DNA of 13,321 bases. Origin: Gammaproteobacteria bacterium (GTDB lineage: Bacteria > Pseudomonadota > Gammaproteobacteria > UBA6429 > Thiohalophilaceae). Location of the stretch: the NCBI GenBank assembly GCA_003233255.1, contig QILH01000248.1, forward strand, positions 1 to 13,321, in the 5' to 3' direction. Position numbers and translations under genes: made by a program. Shown one piece after another: positions 1 through 7,511 of the stretch (positions within the stretch are counted from its first letter, which is position 1; every line of letters begins with the position of its first letter). Below the pieces are notes generated by a model, which was not told the origin of the DNA, did not search any database, and saw only the letters and a program-made list of their open reading frames with translations.

Positions 1-177
1 GTGGCGGTGATAGCCAAACGTGGTACCAACTTCTTTTTGATGCCGATGAGCGGAATGGGCGATAGTGCCAAACCGCCTGAACTTAATGGTCAACCCATCG
101 GTGCGCAAAGCAAGCCGTTAAAAAGTGGCGATGTTATTGAAGTCGCGGGAACCAAGTTGCAATTTAACGAAGCGTAG
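1..177 (+). CDS. FHA-domain protein, C-terminal fragment (5' end outside window)
   Basis: This is the last 58 codons of an open frame that enters from the left edge and stops at TAG 175-177. The residues ELNGQPIG, then KPLKSGDVIEVAGTKLQF, match the end of a forkhead-associated (FHA) fold: the NG turn, the 'L.xGDxI.V' strand and the final 'xLxF' strand. FHA domains bind phosphothreonine peptides, so the protein probably takes part in Ser/Thr kinase signalling or the assembly of a phospho-dependent complex. The conserved G-R and S-x-x-H motifs would lie upstream and cannot be checked. The next gene is a second, complete FHA protein starting 10 bp after this stop, so the two are likely co-transcribed. 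The real start, length and other domains are unknown. Confidence 0.7.
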   Translation: MAVIAKRGTNFFLMPMSGMGDSAKPPELNGQPIGAQSKPLKSGDVIEVAGTKLQFNEA

Positions 178-187
178 GACGAAACGC

Positions 188-541
188 ATGGCAAAACTGA
201 TTCTGGTGCATGATGGTGTTAACTTGCGCGACTATTCCCTGGAAAAGGATCGCGTGAGCCTGGGACGCAAACCTGAAAATGAAATTCAACTTGATGATGC
301 CGCGGTAAGCTCTACCCACGTTGTCTTTGATCGAGTTGAAAGTTCATATTTAGATGACCATTTTGACTACTACATTGAAGATCAAAAAAGTACCAATGGC
401 ACCATGGTGAATGGTATTGGTATTGAACGTCAGTTACTTAAACACGGTGATGTGATCCAGGTGGGTAAGCATAAATTCCTGTTTGACAGTGGCACTGGCG
501 AACTGGCCGAAACGGCGATCTACCTTCCTGATAACGATTAA
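188..541 (+). CDS. small stand-alone FHA-domain protein
   Basis: A 117-residue protein made almost entirely of one FHA domain. The hallmark residues are present: G26-R27, N31, S41/S42 with H44 (the S-x-x-H phosphothreonine-binding loop), and S68-T69-N70-G71-T72 followed by N75-G76. It has no signal peptide or membrane segment, so it should be a cytoplasmic phosphopeptide-binding module. The ATG at 188 was chosen because AGGA (176-179) lies 8 bp upstream and the domain begins directly with MAKLILVHDG. An in-frame start at 125 would add 21 residues inside the preceding gene. It follows the other FHA gene closely, and the pair probably forms a transcription unit ending before yebC. The kinase or partner is not visible, and a more specific role cannot be assigned. 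Confidence 0.85.
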   Translation: MAKLILVHDGVNLRDYSLEKDRVSLGRKPENEIQLDDAAVSSTHVVFDRVESSYLDDHFDYYIEDQKSTNGTMVNGIGIERQLLKHGDVIQVGKHKFLFDSGTGELAETAIYLPDND

Positions 542-631
542 AATCCTGGTGTGTTGCCAGTTAGTCCAGGTCGTTTTAAAAATTAGTTTTTCCAGACTAT
601 CTCCCTCAGACTTATTTCGATCTGCCATTTT

Positions 632-664
632 GTCAGCGGGTGGGGGGTGTTAAACTTCGCTGAC
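632..664. repeat. 7-bp inverted repeat upstream of yebC
   Basis: GTCAGCG (632-638) and CGCTGAC (658-664) are perfect inverted repeats around a 19-nt G-rich spacer, ending 20 bp before the yebC ATG. The left arm overlaps a -35-like TTGTCA (630-635), and a weak TAAACT -10 candidate at 651-656 lies between the arms, although the 15-bp spacing is short. The element could be an operator or a hairpin in the 5' leader. It lacks a T-run and does not look like a terminator. Confidence 0.4.
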
Positions 665-684
665 CAACAAGCAAAGAGGTTGAT

Positions 685-1431
685 ATGGCAGGACATAGTA
701 AATGGGCAAATATTAAGCACAAAAAAGCGGCCCAGGATGCCAAACGCGGCAAAATTTTCACTAAATTAATCCGTGAGATCGTGGTGGCTAGCCGAATGGG
801 CGGCCCGGATGCGGACGCTAATCCTCGTTTGCGTGATGCCGTGCAAAAAGCACTCGGGGCCAATATGAAACGGGACACGGTGGATAATGCGATTAAGCGC
901 GGTGCCGGTGCCCAGGAGGGGGATAATTATGATGAGATACGCTATGAAGGCTATGGCCCAAACGGCGTTGCGGTGATGGTGGATTGTCTGACCGATAACC
1001 GTAATCGAACCGTTTCTGAAGTACGGCATGCCTTCACTAAATCAGGCGGCAATTTGGGCACCGACGGGTCGGTGGCGTATTTATTTACCAAACGTGGCAT
1101 TATCAGCTTTGCTCCCGGCAATGATGAAGAACCGATACTGGATGCGGCGCTGGAGGCGGGGGCTGATGACGTACTCACCAATGACGATGGCAGTATAGAT
1201 GTGTGGACGAACCCGGAAGATTTTGTCACAGTGCGTGAAGCACTGGAGGCTGGTGGTCTGAAGCCGGCTTCGGCGGAAGTGACCATGCAGGCGTCAACCG
1301 ATGTGTCGCTTGAGTTGGAGGATGCTGAAAAAGTCATTCGTCTGGTCGATATGCTGGAGGATCTGGATGATGTGCAAAATGTATATACGAATGCTGATTT
1401 CTCTGATGAGGTTTTAGCGAGTTTAACGTAA
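685..1431 (+). CDS. yebC: YebC/PmpR family translation factor / regulator
   Basis: A 248-residue cytoplasmic protein of the YebC/PmpR (TACO1) family, close to the 246 residues of E. coli YebC. The N-terminus MAGHSKWANIKHKK, followed by a K-x-F-T-K-L-I-R-E-I segment, is the family signature. Another family-typical segment, YEGYGPNGVAVMVDCLTDN, lies near residues 89-107. Members were first described as DNA-binding regulators (for example PmpR in Pseudomonas). Recent work on the family points to ribosome-associated relief of stalling at proline-rich stretches, so the molecular role here is not settled by sequence alone. AAGAGG (674-679) sits 5 bp before the ATG. Downstream lies ruvC, an arrangement common in gammaproteobacteria. 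The reading frame is intact. Confidence 0.97.
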   Translation: MAGHSKWANIKHKKAAQDAKRGKIFTKLIREIVVASRMGGPDADANPRLRDAVQKALGANMKRDTVDNAIKRGAGAQEGDNYDEIRYEGYGPNGVAVMVDCLTDNRNRTVSEVRHAFTKSGGNLGTDGSVAYLFTKRGIISFAPGNDEEPILDAALEAGADDVLTNDDGSIDVWTNPEDFVTVREALEAGGLKPASAEVTMQASTDVSLELEDAEKVIRLVDMLEDLDDVQNVYTNADFSDEVLASLT

Positions 1432-1471
1432 ACAAGAATTCTAAATAGCTTGAGGTAATGACGGTCACGAT

Positions 1472-1996
1472 ATGATTCGCATACTCGGTATTGACCCAGG
1501 TTCACGAATTACCGGCTTTGGCATCATTGAGATGCACACCAACCGGTCAGTATGCATCGCTCACGGATGCATTAAGGCACAACAACCGACCCTTGCCGAA
1601 CGCCTCAAACACATCCATCTCGAACTTGCTGCCCTGATTGAACAACATGAACCCGAAGAAATGGCGATTGAAAGTGTGTTTGTACATCGCAATGTTGATT
1701 CGGCATTGAAACTTGGGCAGGCACGCGGTGCGGCGATTACCACGGTGGCCTTACAATCCATTGCAGTTCATGAGTATTCACCGGCCGAGATTAAAAAGTC
1801 CGTTGTGGGTCGAGGCAATGCGGCGAAACAACAAGTTCAACACATGGTCAAGGCCATCCTGGGATTAAACAAACCCCCGCAGGAGGATGCCGCCGATGCA
1901 TTAGCCGTGGCCTTATGTCATGGACACAGTCGCGATCTTAAATCCCTTTTACCGCAAGTACGAAGCTCGCGCCGTCGACGTTGGAAATCATTATGA
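1472..1996 (+). CDS. ruvC: crossover junction endodeoxyribonuclease RuvC
   Basis: RuvC resolves Holliday junctions by symmetric nicking after RuvAB-driven branch migration. The 174-residue product (E. coli 173) has all four acidic metal ligands of the RNase H-like fold: D8 in GIDPGS, E67 in MAIESVF, and D139 and D142 in EDAADALA. The C-terminus is very basic (SSRRRRWKSL). ATG 1472 is the only usable in-frame start, because an in-frame TGA lies at 1451-1453. GAGG (1452-1455) is 16 bp away, unusually far for a ribosome-binding site. A five-codon ATG-started frame (1458-1475) overlaps the ruvC ATG in an ATGA and could couple its translation. The ruvC stop overlaps the ruvA start in another ATGA (1993-1996). 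Confidence 0.98.
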   Translation: MIRILGIDPGSRITGFGIIEMHTNRSVCIAHGCIKAQQPTLAERLKHIHLELAALIEQHEPEEMAIESVFVHRNVDSALKLGQARGAAITTVALQSIAVHEYSPAEIKKSVVGRGNAAKQQVQHMVKAILGLNKPPQEDAADALAVALCHGHSRDLKSLLPQVRSSRRRRWKSL

Positions 1997-2607
1997 TCGG
2001 TCGTATTCGTGGCGAGTTAATCGACAAGCAACCGCCTTTTTTACTGGTGGATGTGCAGGGGGTCGGCTATGAGATCGAGGCACCGGCCTCGACCCTGGCC
2101 TCCTGCCCGGCCATTGGCGAACAGATTACCTTACACACGCATTTAATCGTGCGTGAAGATGCTCAGATATTATGTGGTTTCATCTCCGAACAGGAGCGGC
2201 AATTGTTTCGGTATTTGATCAAGGTTAACAGTGTTGGTGCCAAGTTAGCGCTTGGCATCCTGTCGGGCATGAGTGCTGAAAGTTTTGTGCGCTGTGTGCA
2301 TGAAAAAGATACTGCAGGTTTAACGCGCCTGCCTGGCGTTGGCAAAAAAACCGCAGAACGTCTGATCATTGAAATGCGGGATCGATTAAAAGATATGAGC
2401 ATCAACGCAGTGAACTTAAAAGATTCAGCCAGCAGGCATAACGGGCGATTCGATAATAATGCCATGCAGGATGCGATTAGTGGTTTGGTATCGCTTGGCT
2501 ATAAACCTCAGGAGGCATCACGTTTATTACAGCATGTTGATCTCAACGGTTTAAACAGTGAGTCCATGATTAAATCGGCGCTAAAAGTTGCGGCCACGGC
2601 AGGTTAG
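1993..2607 (+). CDS. ruvA: Holliday junction branch migration complex subunit RuvA
   Basis: RuvA is the tetrameric Holliday-junction-binding subunit that loads the RuvB motor. The 204-residue protein (E. coli 203) begins MIGRIRG, with an N-terminal OB-fold. Two helix-hairpin-helix segments follow: one around NSVGAKLALGILSG, and a second at RLPGVGKKTAERL. The C-terminal domain III (AISGLVSLGYKPQEA onwards) contacts RuvB. The start was taken at ATG 1993 because it gives the conserved N-terminus and overlaps the ruvC stop as ATGA. A TTG at 1981 would add four residues (MEII) that are not typical. Expression is probably coupled to ruvC. No SOS (LexA) box of the CTGT-N8-ACAG type was noticed before the ruv genes here. 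Confidence 0.98.
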   Translation: MIGRIRGELIDKQPPFLLVDVQGVGYEIEAPASTLASCPAIGEQITLHTHLIVREDAQILCGFISEQERQLFRYLIKVNSVGAKLALGILSGMSAESFVRCVHEKDTAGLTRLPGVGKKTAERLIIEMRDRLKDMSINAVNLKDSASRHNGRFDNNAMQDAISGLVSLGYKPQEASRLLQHVDLNGLNSESMIKSALKVAATAG

Positions 2608-2615
2608 GAACAAAA

Positions 2616-3704
2616 ATGTCTGATGAATCACGCTTAATCTCCGCCGACAGTCAACAGGGTGATGACGTGCTGGATCGCGCCATGCGTCCGCTGAAGTTAA
2701 AAGATTATGTTGGTCAACCCAATGTGATTGAGCAAATGGAGATCTTTATCCAGGCGGCTCGAGCGCGTCAGGATACGCTGGATCATGTTTTGATCTTTGG
2801 TCCACCTGGATTAGGTAAAACCACCTTGTCGCACATCATTGCCAATGAAATGAATGTGAACCTGAAACATACTTCGGGGCCGGTTCTGGAGCGCCCGGGT
2901 GATCTGGCGGCTTTGCTGACCAATCTTGAGCCCAATGATGTATTGTTTATTGACGAAATACATCGTCTGTCATCGGTGGTGGAAGAAATCTTATATCCAG
3001 CGATGGAAGATTATCAGATTGATATCATGATCGGCGATGGTCCGGCAGCGCGTTCGATAAAACTGGATCTACCTCCCTTTACATTGGTTGGCGCGACCAC
3101 GCGAGCGGGTTTGTTGACATCGCCGTTGCGCGATCGATTTGGGATCGTACAGCGACTCGAATTTTATTCGACCGAGGATCTGGTGACGATCGTAAAACGT
3201 TCGGCGAAAATTCTGGATGTGCATCTTGATCATGAGGGCGCAACTGAGATTGCGAAGCGTTCCCGAGGCACGCCGCGTATTACCAACCGTTTATTACGTC
3301 GCGTGCGTGATTATGCGGAGGTCAAAGGTGACGGTACTATTACCCAGGAAATCGCACAGCTTGGTTTAGATCTGTTAGATGTCGATGTTTGTGGTTTTGA
3401 TCTACTGGACAGAAAACTGCTATTGACCATCATTGAAAAATTTGAAGGGGGGCCGGTCGGAGTCGATAACCTGGCGGCCGCGATTGGCGAAGAACGTGAT
3501 ACGATTGAGGATGTGATTGAGCCGTTTTTAATTCAACAGGGTTTCATGATGCGGACGCCTCGTGGGCGAGTGGTGACCTCTCATGCGCTACAACATTTTG
3601 GCCTTAAAGCCCGCTCGGTAGATAATTTGGGGTCGATGTCCAGTTCAAAGCCCAGCTCCAGTGCTCAATCACCGGCGGCGCTTGATTTGTTTGATTCAGA
3701 ATAA
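2616..3704 (+). CDS. ruvB: Holliday junction branch migration DNA helicase RuvB
   Basis: RuvB is the AAA+ ATPase ring that drives branch migration together with RuvA. The ATPase core contains Walker A GPPGLGKT (residues 62-69, K68), Walker B FIDEIH (D113-E114), sensor 1 in VGATTRAG, and an arginine-finger region LRDRFG. A winged-helix DNA-binding domain follows, ending around TPRGRVVTSHALQHFG. At 362 residues it is longer than E. coli RuvB (336). The excess is mainly a Ser/Ala-rich tail after the winged helix (SMSSSKPSSSAQSP, then LDLFDSE). AGGA (2606-2609) overlaps the ruvA stop and sits 6 bp before the ATG, so ruvA and ruvB are one operon. Confidence 0.98.
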   Translation: MSDESRLISADSQQGDDVLDRAMRPLKLKDYVGQPNVIEQMEIFIQAARARQDTLDHVLIFGPPGLGKTTLSHIIANEMNVNLKHTSGPVLERPGDLAALLTNLEPNDVLFIDEIHRLSSVVEEILYPAMEDYQIDIMIGDGPAARSIKLDLPPFTLVGATTRAGLLTSPLRDRFGIVQRLEFYSTEDLVTIVKRSAKILDVHLDHEGATEIAKRSRGTPRITNRLLRRVRDYAEVKGDGTITQEIAQLGLDLLDVDVCGFDLLDRKLLLTIIEKFEGGPVGVDNLAAAIGEERDTIEDVIEPFLIQQGFMMRTPRGRVVTSHALQHFGLKARSVDNLGSMSSSKPSSSAQSPAALDLFDSE

Positions 3705-3750
3705 CGACAGGTATCAGCATTACTCTATTTAGCCAAACAATTGTTAAATC

Positions 3751-4158
3751 GTGACGGAGTTCGCATGGTCAGTACGGGTTTATTATGAAGATACCGATGC
3801 CGGTGGTGTTGTTTACCACGCAAATTATTTACACTTCATGGAACGTGCCCGGACGGAATGGTTGCGAGCCAGGGGATTCGAACAGGATGAACTGAAATCG
3901 CAACTGAATGTCCTATTTGCAGTACGGAGTATGAATATAGAGTACTATTTACCGGCGCGATTTAATGACAGTCTAATTGTGACGGTTAAAATAATTAGCT
4001 TGCGTGGCGCGAGTATGATGCTCGAGCAAGATATTAAAAAAGAAAATGAATCAAGTGTGTTGTGTCAGGGAAAAGTAAGAATAGTTTGTTTAACCGCAAG
4101 TGATTTTCGTCCCTGCCCCATTCCCGCTCAAATTCTTGAAATTCGCACAACAATATAA
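3751..4158 (+). CDS. ybgC: Tol-Pal system-associated acyl-CoA thioesterase YbgC
   Basis: A 135-residue hot-dog-fold thioesterase (E. coli YbgC 134 residues) of the 4HBT class. The active-site signature YYEDTDAGGVVYHANY covers residues 11-26, with D16 the likely catalytic aspartate and H23 conserved. YbgC hydrolyses acyl-CoA or acyl-ACP thioesters and is usually linked to phospholipid metabolism. It is the first gene of most tol-pal clusters. The start is GTG 3751: an in-frame TAA at 3745 rules out anything upstream, and the next in-frame ATG codons would cut the fold. There is no convincing Shine-Dalgarno sequence in the 46-bp gap after ruvB. The TAA of ybgC forms part of the AAGGAG that serves tolQ. 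Confidence 0.95.
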   Translation: MTEFAWSVRVYYEDTDAGGVVYHANYLHFMERARTEWLRARGFEQDELKSQLNVLFAVRSMNIEYYLPARFNDSLIVTVKIISLRGASMMLEQDIKKENESSVLCQGKVRIVCLTASDFRPCPIPAQILEIRTTI

Positions 4159-4167
4159 GGAGTCGTA

Positions 4168-4848
4168 GTGGAAACGACAACAGATTTATCCATCCTCAAT
4201 CTGGTGCTCGAAGCGAGTCTGGTTGTTCAAATCGTAATGGTCATCTTGGTTTTAATATCAATGTATTCATGGACCATTATTTTATACAAGCGCTCAATAT
4301 TAAAACGCGCACGTAAAAATGTCATTCAATTTGAACGCCGGTTCTGGTCGGGAGCGGATTTAAGTGAAACGTACAAAAAGATCTCGGCGCGGCGGGATCG
4401 CGATCGGATTACCGGCCTCGAAGCCATTTTTGAATCGGGGTTTCGCGAGTACGTCCATTTGCGTAAGCAGCACGGTCTTGATGCGATGGCGATCGTGGAG
4501 GGGGCGCAACGGGCTATGCGCGTGTCTTTGAATCGAGAATACGAACATTTAGAGCAACATTTGTCGTTTTTAGCCACAGCGGGTTCAACCAGTCCCTATA
4601 TTGGTTTGTTTGGAACGGTATGGGGCATAATGAATGCGTTTCGTAGCCTGGGTGTTTCGTCGGCGATCAGTGACGTTGCACCAGGAATTGCTGAAGCGCT
4701 GATTGCCACGGCGATTGGATTGTTTGCCGCGATTCCAGCGGTGATTGCCTATAATCGTTTTGCCAATGATCTTGAGCGTGTCATGGCCCGTTATGATAAT
4801 TTTGTTGAAGAATTCTCAACGGTACTGCAACGCCAGGCAAGAAATTAA
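4168..4848 (+). CDS. tolQ: Tol-Pal system inner-membrane motor subunit TolQ
   Basis: TolQ forms, with TolR, the proton-driven stator of the Tol system, homologous to ExbB and MotA. The product has 226 residues (E. coli 230). Three hydrophobic segments are visible: one near residues 12-38, one in the FLATAGSTSPYIGLFGTVWG region (about 131-155), and one around PGIAEALIATAIGLFAAIPAV (about 169-190). The large basic cytoplasmic loop between the first two is typical. The GTVWGIM and T-A-x-G-L-F-A-A-I-P motifs are diagnostic of the family. The GTG start at 4168 is supported by AAGGAG (4157-4162) 5 bp upstream. It is followed closely by tolR. Confidence 0.97.
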   Translation: METTTDLSILNLVLEASLVVQIVMVILVLISMYSWTIILYKRSILKRARKNVIQFERRFWSGADLSETYKKISARRDRDRITGLEAIFESGFREYVHLRKQHGLDAMAIVEGAQRAMRVSLNREYEHLEQHLSFLATAGSTSPYIGLFGTVWGIMNAFRSLGVSSAISDVAPGIAEALIATAIGLFAAIPAVIAYNRFANDLERVMARYDNFVEEFSTVLQRQARN

Positions 4849-4875
4849 CCCGGAATCCTTAAAGAGAACGTTGCC

Positions 4876-5313
4876 ATGCATCAACACTTAAATAAACGCT
4901 TCCAGAAAAAGCCAATGGCCGAGATCAATGTTGTGCCTTATATTGATGTGATGCTGGTGTTACTGGTTATCTTTATGGTGACGACACCGATGTTGGCTGA
5001 AGGCTATAAAGTGAAATTGCCGGAAGCAAGTGCCAAGCCGGTTAAAAAATCGGAAATCAAACCGGTGGTGGTTTCGGTAGATAGTAAGGGTCGTTTATAT
5101 GTCAACCTTGGAAAAACGCCACACACGCCGGTAAAAGCGAAAACACTGGTTAAAGAAGTTATTGCCCGACGTAAAAAGCATCCAGATGTTTTGATACTAA
5201 TTAAAGGTGATGTTAATGCTGATTATGGCAAGGTGATTAATGCGATGTCTGTTTTGAATGACGCCGGGATTGAGAATTTTAGTTTAATTACCAATCCGAC
5301 CCGTCGTCGTTAG
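4876..5313 (+). CDS. tolR: Tol-Pal system protein TolR (ExbD family)
   Basis: A 145-residue ExbD/TolR-family protein (E. coli TolR 142). It has a short basic cytoplasmic N-terminus, one transmembrane helix at about residues 19-39, and a periplasmic domain. D24 in the VPYIDVMLVLL motif corresponds to the essential proton-path aspartate (D23 in E. coli). The sequence after the helix, TPMLAEGYKVKLPEA, is characteristic of the family. The periplasmic part is thought to bind peptidoglycan when the motor is energised. An AAAGAGAA stretch just before the ATG serves as a moderate ribosome-binding site. The gene follows tolQ after 27 bp, consistent with co-expression of the motor. Confidence 0.97.
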   Translation: MHQHLNKRFQKKPMAEINVVPYIDVMLVLLVIFMVTTPMLAEGYKVKLPEASAKPVKKSEIKPVVVSVDSKGRLYVNLGKTPHTPVKAKTLVKEVIARRKKHPDVLILIKGDVNADYGKVINAMSVLNDAGIENFSLITNPTRRR

Positions 5314-5347
5314 ATTAGAGTTGGCTTAACGGAAAATTGAGTAACTA

Positions 5348-6151
5348 ATGCTGGAACTTTTTAAAAACAATCCCCGTTTTTTAGTCGGCGCAATTGTAGT
5401 ACATTTGTTTTTTTTAGTATTATTCGGGATTGGTTTTCATTTTAAATCGAGCCAACGTGCGTCAACCGCCGCACCAAAGACTGTTGAAGTTACAATGATC
5501 GACGAGCGAGCAGTTAAAAAAGAACTTGATAAATTAAAGAAACAACAAAATCGTGAGCTTAGAAAGAAAAAGGATATAGAAAAAAAACGTATAGAGAAAG
5601 CGAAAAAGTTAAAACAGCAGCAACAGAAACGATTAGTCGAACAGAAAAAAGAAAAACAACGCATCGTATTACTTGAAAAAAAAGAAAAGGAAAAAAAACG
5701 CAAGGAAAAGAAAGAGCGGGATCGTAAGGCAAAAGCAGAGAAACTGGATCGCGCTCAAAAAGAAAAAGAATTAAAAGAAAAAATGCTTGCTGAAGCGGAG
5801 ATTATGAAAAAAGAGCAGCAAGCGGCGGCGTTACGACAGGCGGAACTAAAGAAGCGTCAGACCATCATAGATAAATATATGAATCTGATCGAATTAAAAG
5901 TATACCAACACTGGATCAAACCTCCAGCGGTAAGCAAGGGCCTGGTGAGTGAATTACGTGTTAAGCTTATTCCGACTGGCGAGGTGATTGATGTGCAGTT
6001 ATCGAAAAGCAGTGGTGATGCGGTTTATGACAAGTCAGTGCAGACGGCGGTCAAACGGGCCTCACCACTGCCTTTACCCCCGGCCGAAGAAGGTTTATTT
6101 GATACCTTCCGGGATTTACGATTACCGATGAGAGCGGATAAAAAGACCTAA
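5348..6151 (+). CDS. tolA: Tol-Pal system energy transducer TolA
   Basis: TolA links the TolQ-TolR motor to TolB and Pal at the outer membrane. The N-terminal helix (about residues 11-32) contains H19, aligned with H22 of the E. coli SHLS motif; the Ser four residues earlier in E. coli is Ala15 here. A highly charged Lys/Glu/Gln-rich region (about 55-170) should form the long periplasmic helix. The C-terminal TolA domain begins near YMNLIELKVYQHWI and ends at LRLPM. At 267 residues the linker is much shorter than in E. coli (421 in total). The disulfide cysteines of the E. coli C-terminal domain are absent. The A-rich coding of the linker gives long purine runs on the plus strand (about 5510-5830). 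The Shine-Dalgarno sequence is weak. One base separates its stop from tolB. Confidence 0.95.
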   Translation: MLELFKNNPRFLVGAIVVHLFFLVLFGIGFHFKSSQRASTAAPKTVEVTMIDERAVKKELDKLKKQQNRELRKKKDIEKKRIEKAKKLKQQQQKRLVEQKKEKQRIVLLEKKEKEKKRKEKKERDRKAKAEKLDRAQKEKELKEKMLAEAEIMKKEQQAAALRQAELKKRQTIIDKYMNLIELKVYQHWIKPPAVSKGLVSELRVKLIPTGEVIDVQLSKSSGDAVYDKSVQTAVKRASPLPLPPAEEGLFDTFRDLRLPMRADKKT

Positions 6152-6152
6152 A

Positions 6153-7478
6153 ATGATTATTAAAAAGATAAAACCCGGATTTATTATTGTAATACTGAGT
6201 TTATTGACGATCAGTGCTCCTGCACGGGCCGAACTTACTATTGACATTACGCTATGGCTTGATAACGCCACGCGGATTGCCGTTGTCCCGTTTGAGTGGC
6301 GTAGTCCGTCCAGGATTCCACTCAAAATGACCGATGTTATTAGTGCTGATTTAAAACGCAGTGGTCAGTTTGCGCCAATGAGTGAAGCGGATATGATTGA
6401 GCTACCTCACGCGTCGAGTGATGTTAATTATGCCAGCTGGCGTAATTCAAAAATGAAATACCTTGTTATTGGTAAATTACATTCACTTGGTCGAGACGCC
6501 TATCGCGTACAGTTCCAGTTACTGGATGTGGAAAAAGGTAGCCAGGTGACCGGGCACAGTTTCCAGGCGACGTCAAAGCAGTTAAGACGCTTATCCCATC
6601 ATATTAGTGACCTTATCTTTGAAGCCATTACGGGCGAACGTGGGGCCTTTGATACTTATCTGGCCTACATCACAGTAACCAAAGATAGAAAGGGCCAAAA
6701 GCGCTATCGCTTAGCTATTTCAGATTCAGATGGTTACAATGAGCAAATATTATTTGAATCAAGTATGCCCATTGTGCGTCCGGCCTGGTCTCCAGATGGT
6801 AAAAAATTAGCCTATGTATCCTATGCCACGGGCCGACCACAGATTTATGTGCAAAATATTTTTACCCGGCAGACACAACGGCTTACGGACTTTAAGGGTT
6901 CCAACCTGTCACCCAGTTGGTCACCGGACGGACGGCGTATGGCTATGTCATTATCGAAAGACGGCAATGCCGAGATCTATATTATGGATTTGAGCACGCG
7001 CAAGCTTCATCGGGTGACGCGCAGTTACGGTGTTGATATTGAACCTGCCTGGTTCCCCGACGGGCGCAGTCTGGTTTTTACCTCTGATCGAGGTGGCAAG
7101 CCACAGATTTATCGACAGTCGGTCGACAGTCGCGGTGGAGTAGGCCGGGCTCAGCGGCTTACATTTGATGGCGTTGAAAATTTACGAGCGTCGGTGTCGC
7201 CGGATGGAAAACGTATTACGATGGTACACAATATCGGCGGGCAGTATCGAATTGCGGTGCTGGATCTGGAGGCAGATCAATTATCGATCTTAACCGAAGG
7301 GCGATTAGATGAATCTCCTGGTTTCGCTCCAAACGGTGGCATGTTAATTTATGCAACATCGGCAAAGGGTCGGGGAGTGTTGGCTGCTATATCTTCGGAT
7401 GGGCGAGCCAGCCACAAACTGAGGTTACAACAAGGTGATGTGCGGGAACCTGCATGGTCGCCCTATAAACAAGATTAA
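6153..7478 (+). CDS. tolB: Tol-Pal system periplasmic beta-propeller protein TolB
   Basis: A 441-residue exported protein (E. coli TolB 430). The signal peptide runs to APARA (cleavage after A26). The mature N-terminus ELTIDITLWLDNATRIAVVPFEW corresponds to the TolA-binding box and start of the N-terminal domain. The second half is a six-bladed propeller with repeated 'P.WSPDG..' signatures: AWSPDGKKLAYVS, SWSPDGRRMAMS, AWFPDGRSLVFTS, SVSPDGKRITMV and FAPNGGMLIYA, ending in EPAWSPY. TolB binds Pal and TolA, and so senses or transmits motor force across the periplasm. It follows tolA after a single base with no strong Shine-Dalgarno sequence, suggesting translational coupling. All repeats are intact, with no premature stop. 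Confidence 0.97.
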   Translation: MIIKKIKPGFIIVILSLLTISAPARAELTIDITLWLDNATRIAVVPFEWRSPSRIPLKMTDVISADLKRSGQFAPMSEADMIELPHASSDVNYASWRNSKMKYLVIGKLHSLGRDAYRVQFQLLDVEKGSQVTGHSFQATSKQLRRLSHHISDLIFEAITGERGAFDTYLAYITVTKDRKGQKRYRLAISDSDGYNEQILFESSMPIVRPAWSPDGKKLAYVSYATGRPQIYVQNIFTRQTQRLTDFKGSNLSPSWSPDGRRMAMSLSKDGNAEIYIMDLSTRKLHRVTRSYGVDIEPAWFPDGRSLVFTSDRGGKPQIYRQSVDSRGGVGRAQRLTFDGVENLRASVSPDGKRITMVHNIGGQYRIAVLDLEADQLSILTEGRLDESPGFAPNGGMLIYATSAKGRGVLAAISSDGRASHKLRLQQGDVREPAWSPYKQD

Positions 7479-7511
7479 AACTCATAACAAATGAATTGAA
7501 GGAGTATCATC

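Noticed and set aside
542..631. Intrinsic terminator after the FHA gene
   Set aside because: CCTGG (545-549) can pair with CCAGG (566-570) before a mixed T/A stretch, but the stem is only 5 bp with a 16-nt loop and the T-run is interrupted, so it was not listed as a terminator.
951..1505. 184-codon open frame on the minus strand opposite yebC
   Set aside because: It lies antisense to the intact, conserved yebC and ruvC coding sequence, has low-complexity Ser-rich content and shows no recognisable motif, so it is a shadow frame.
5510..5830. Long purine-rich stretch that might be a repeat array
   Set aside because: It is explained by the Lys/Glu/Gln-rich coiled region of TolA and shows no regular unit length.
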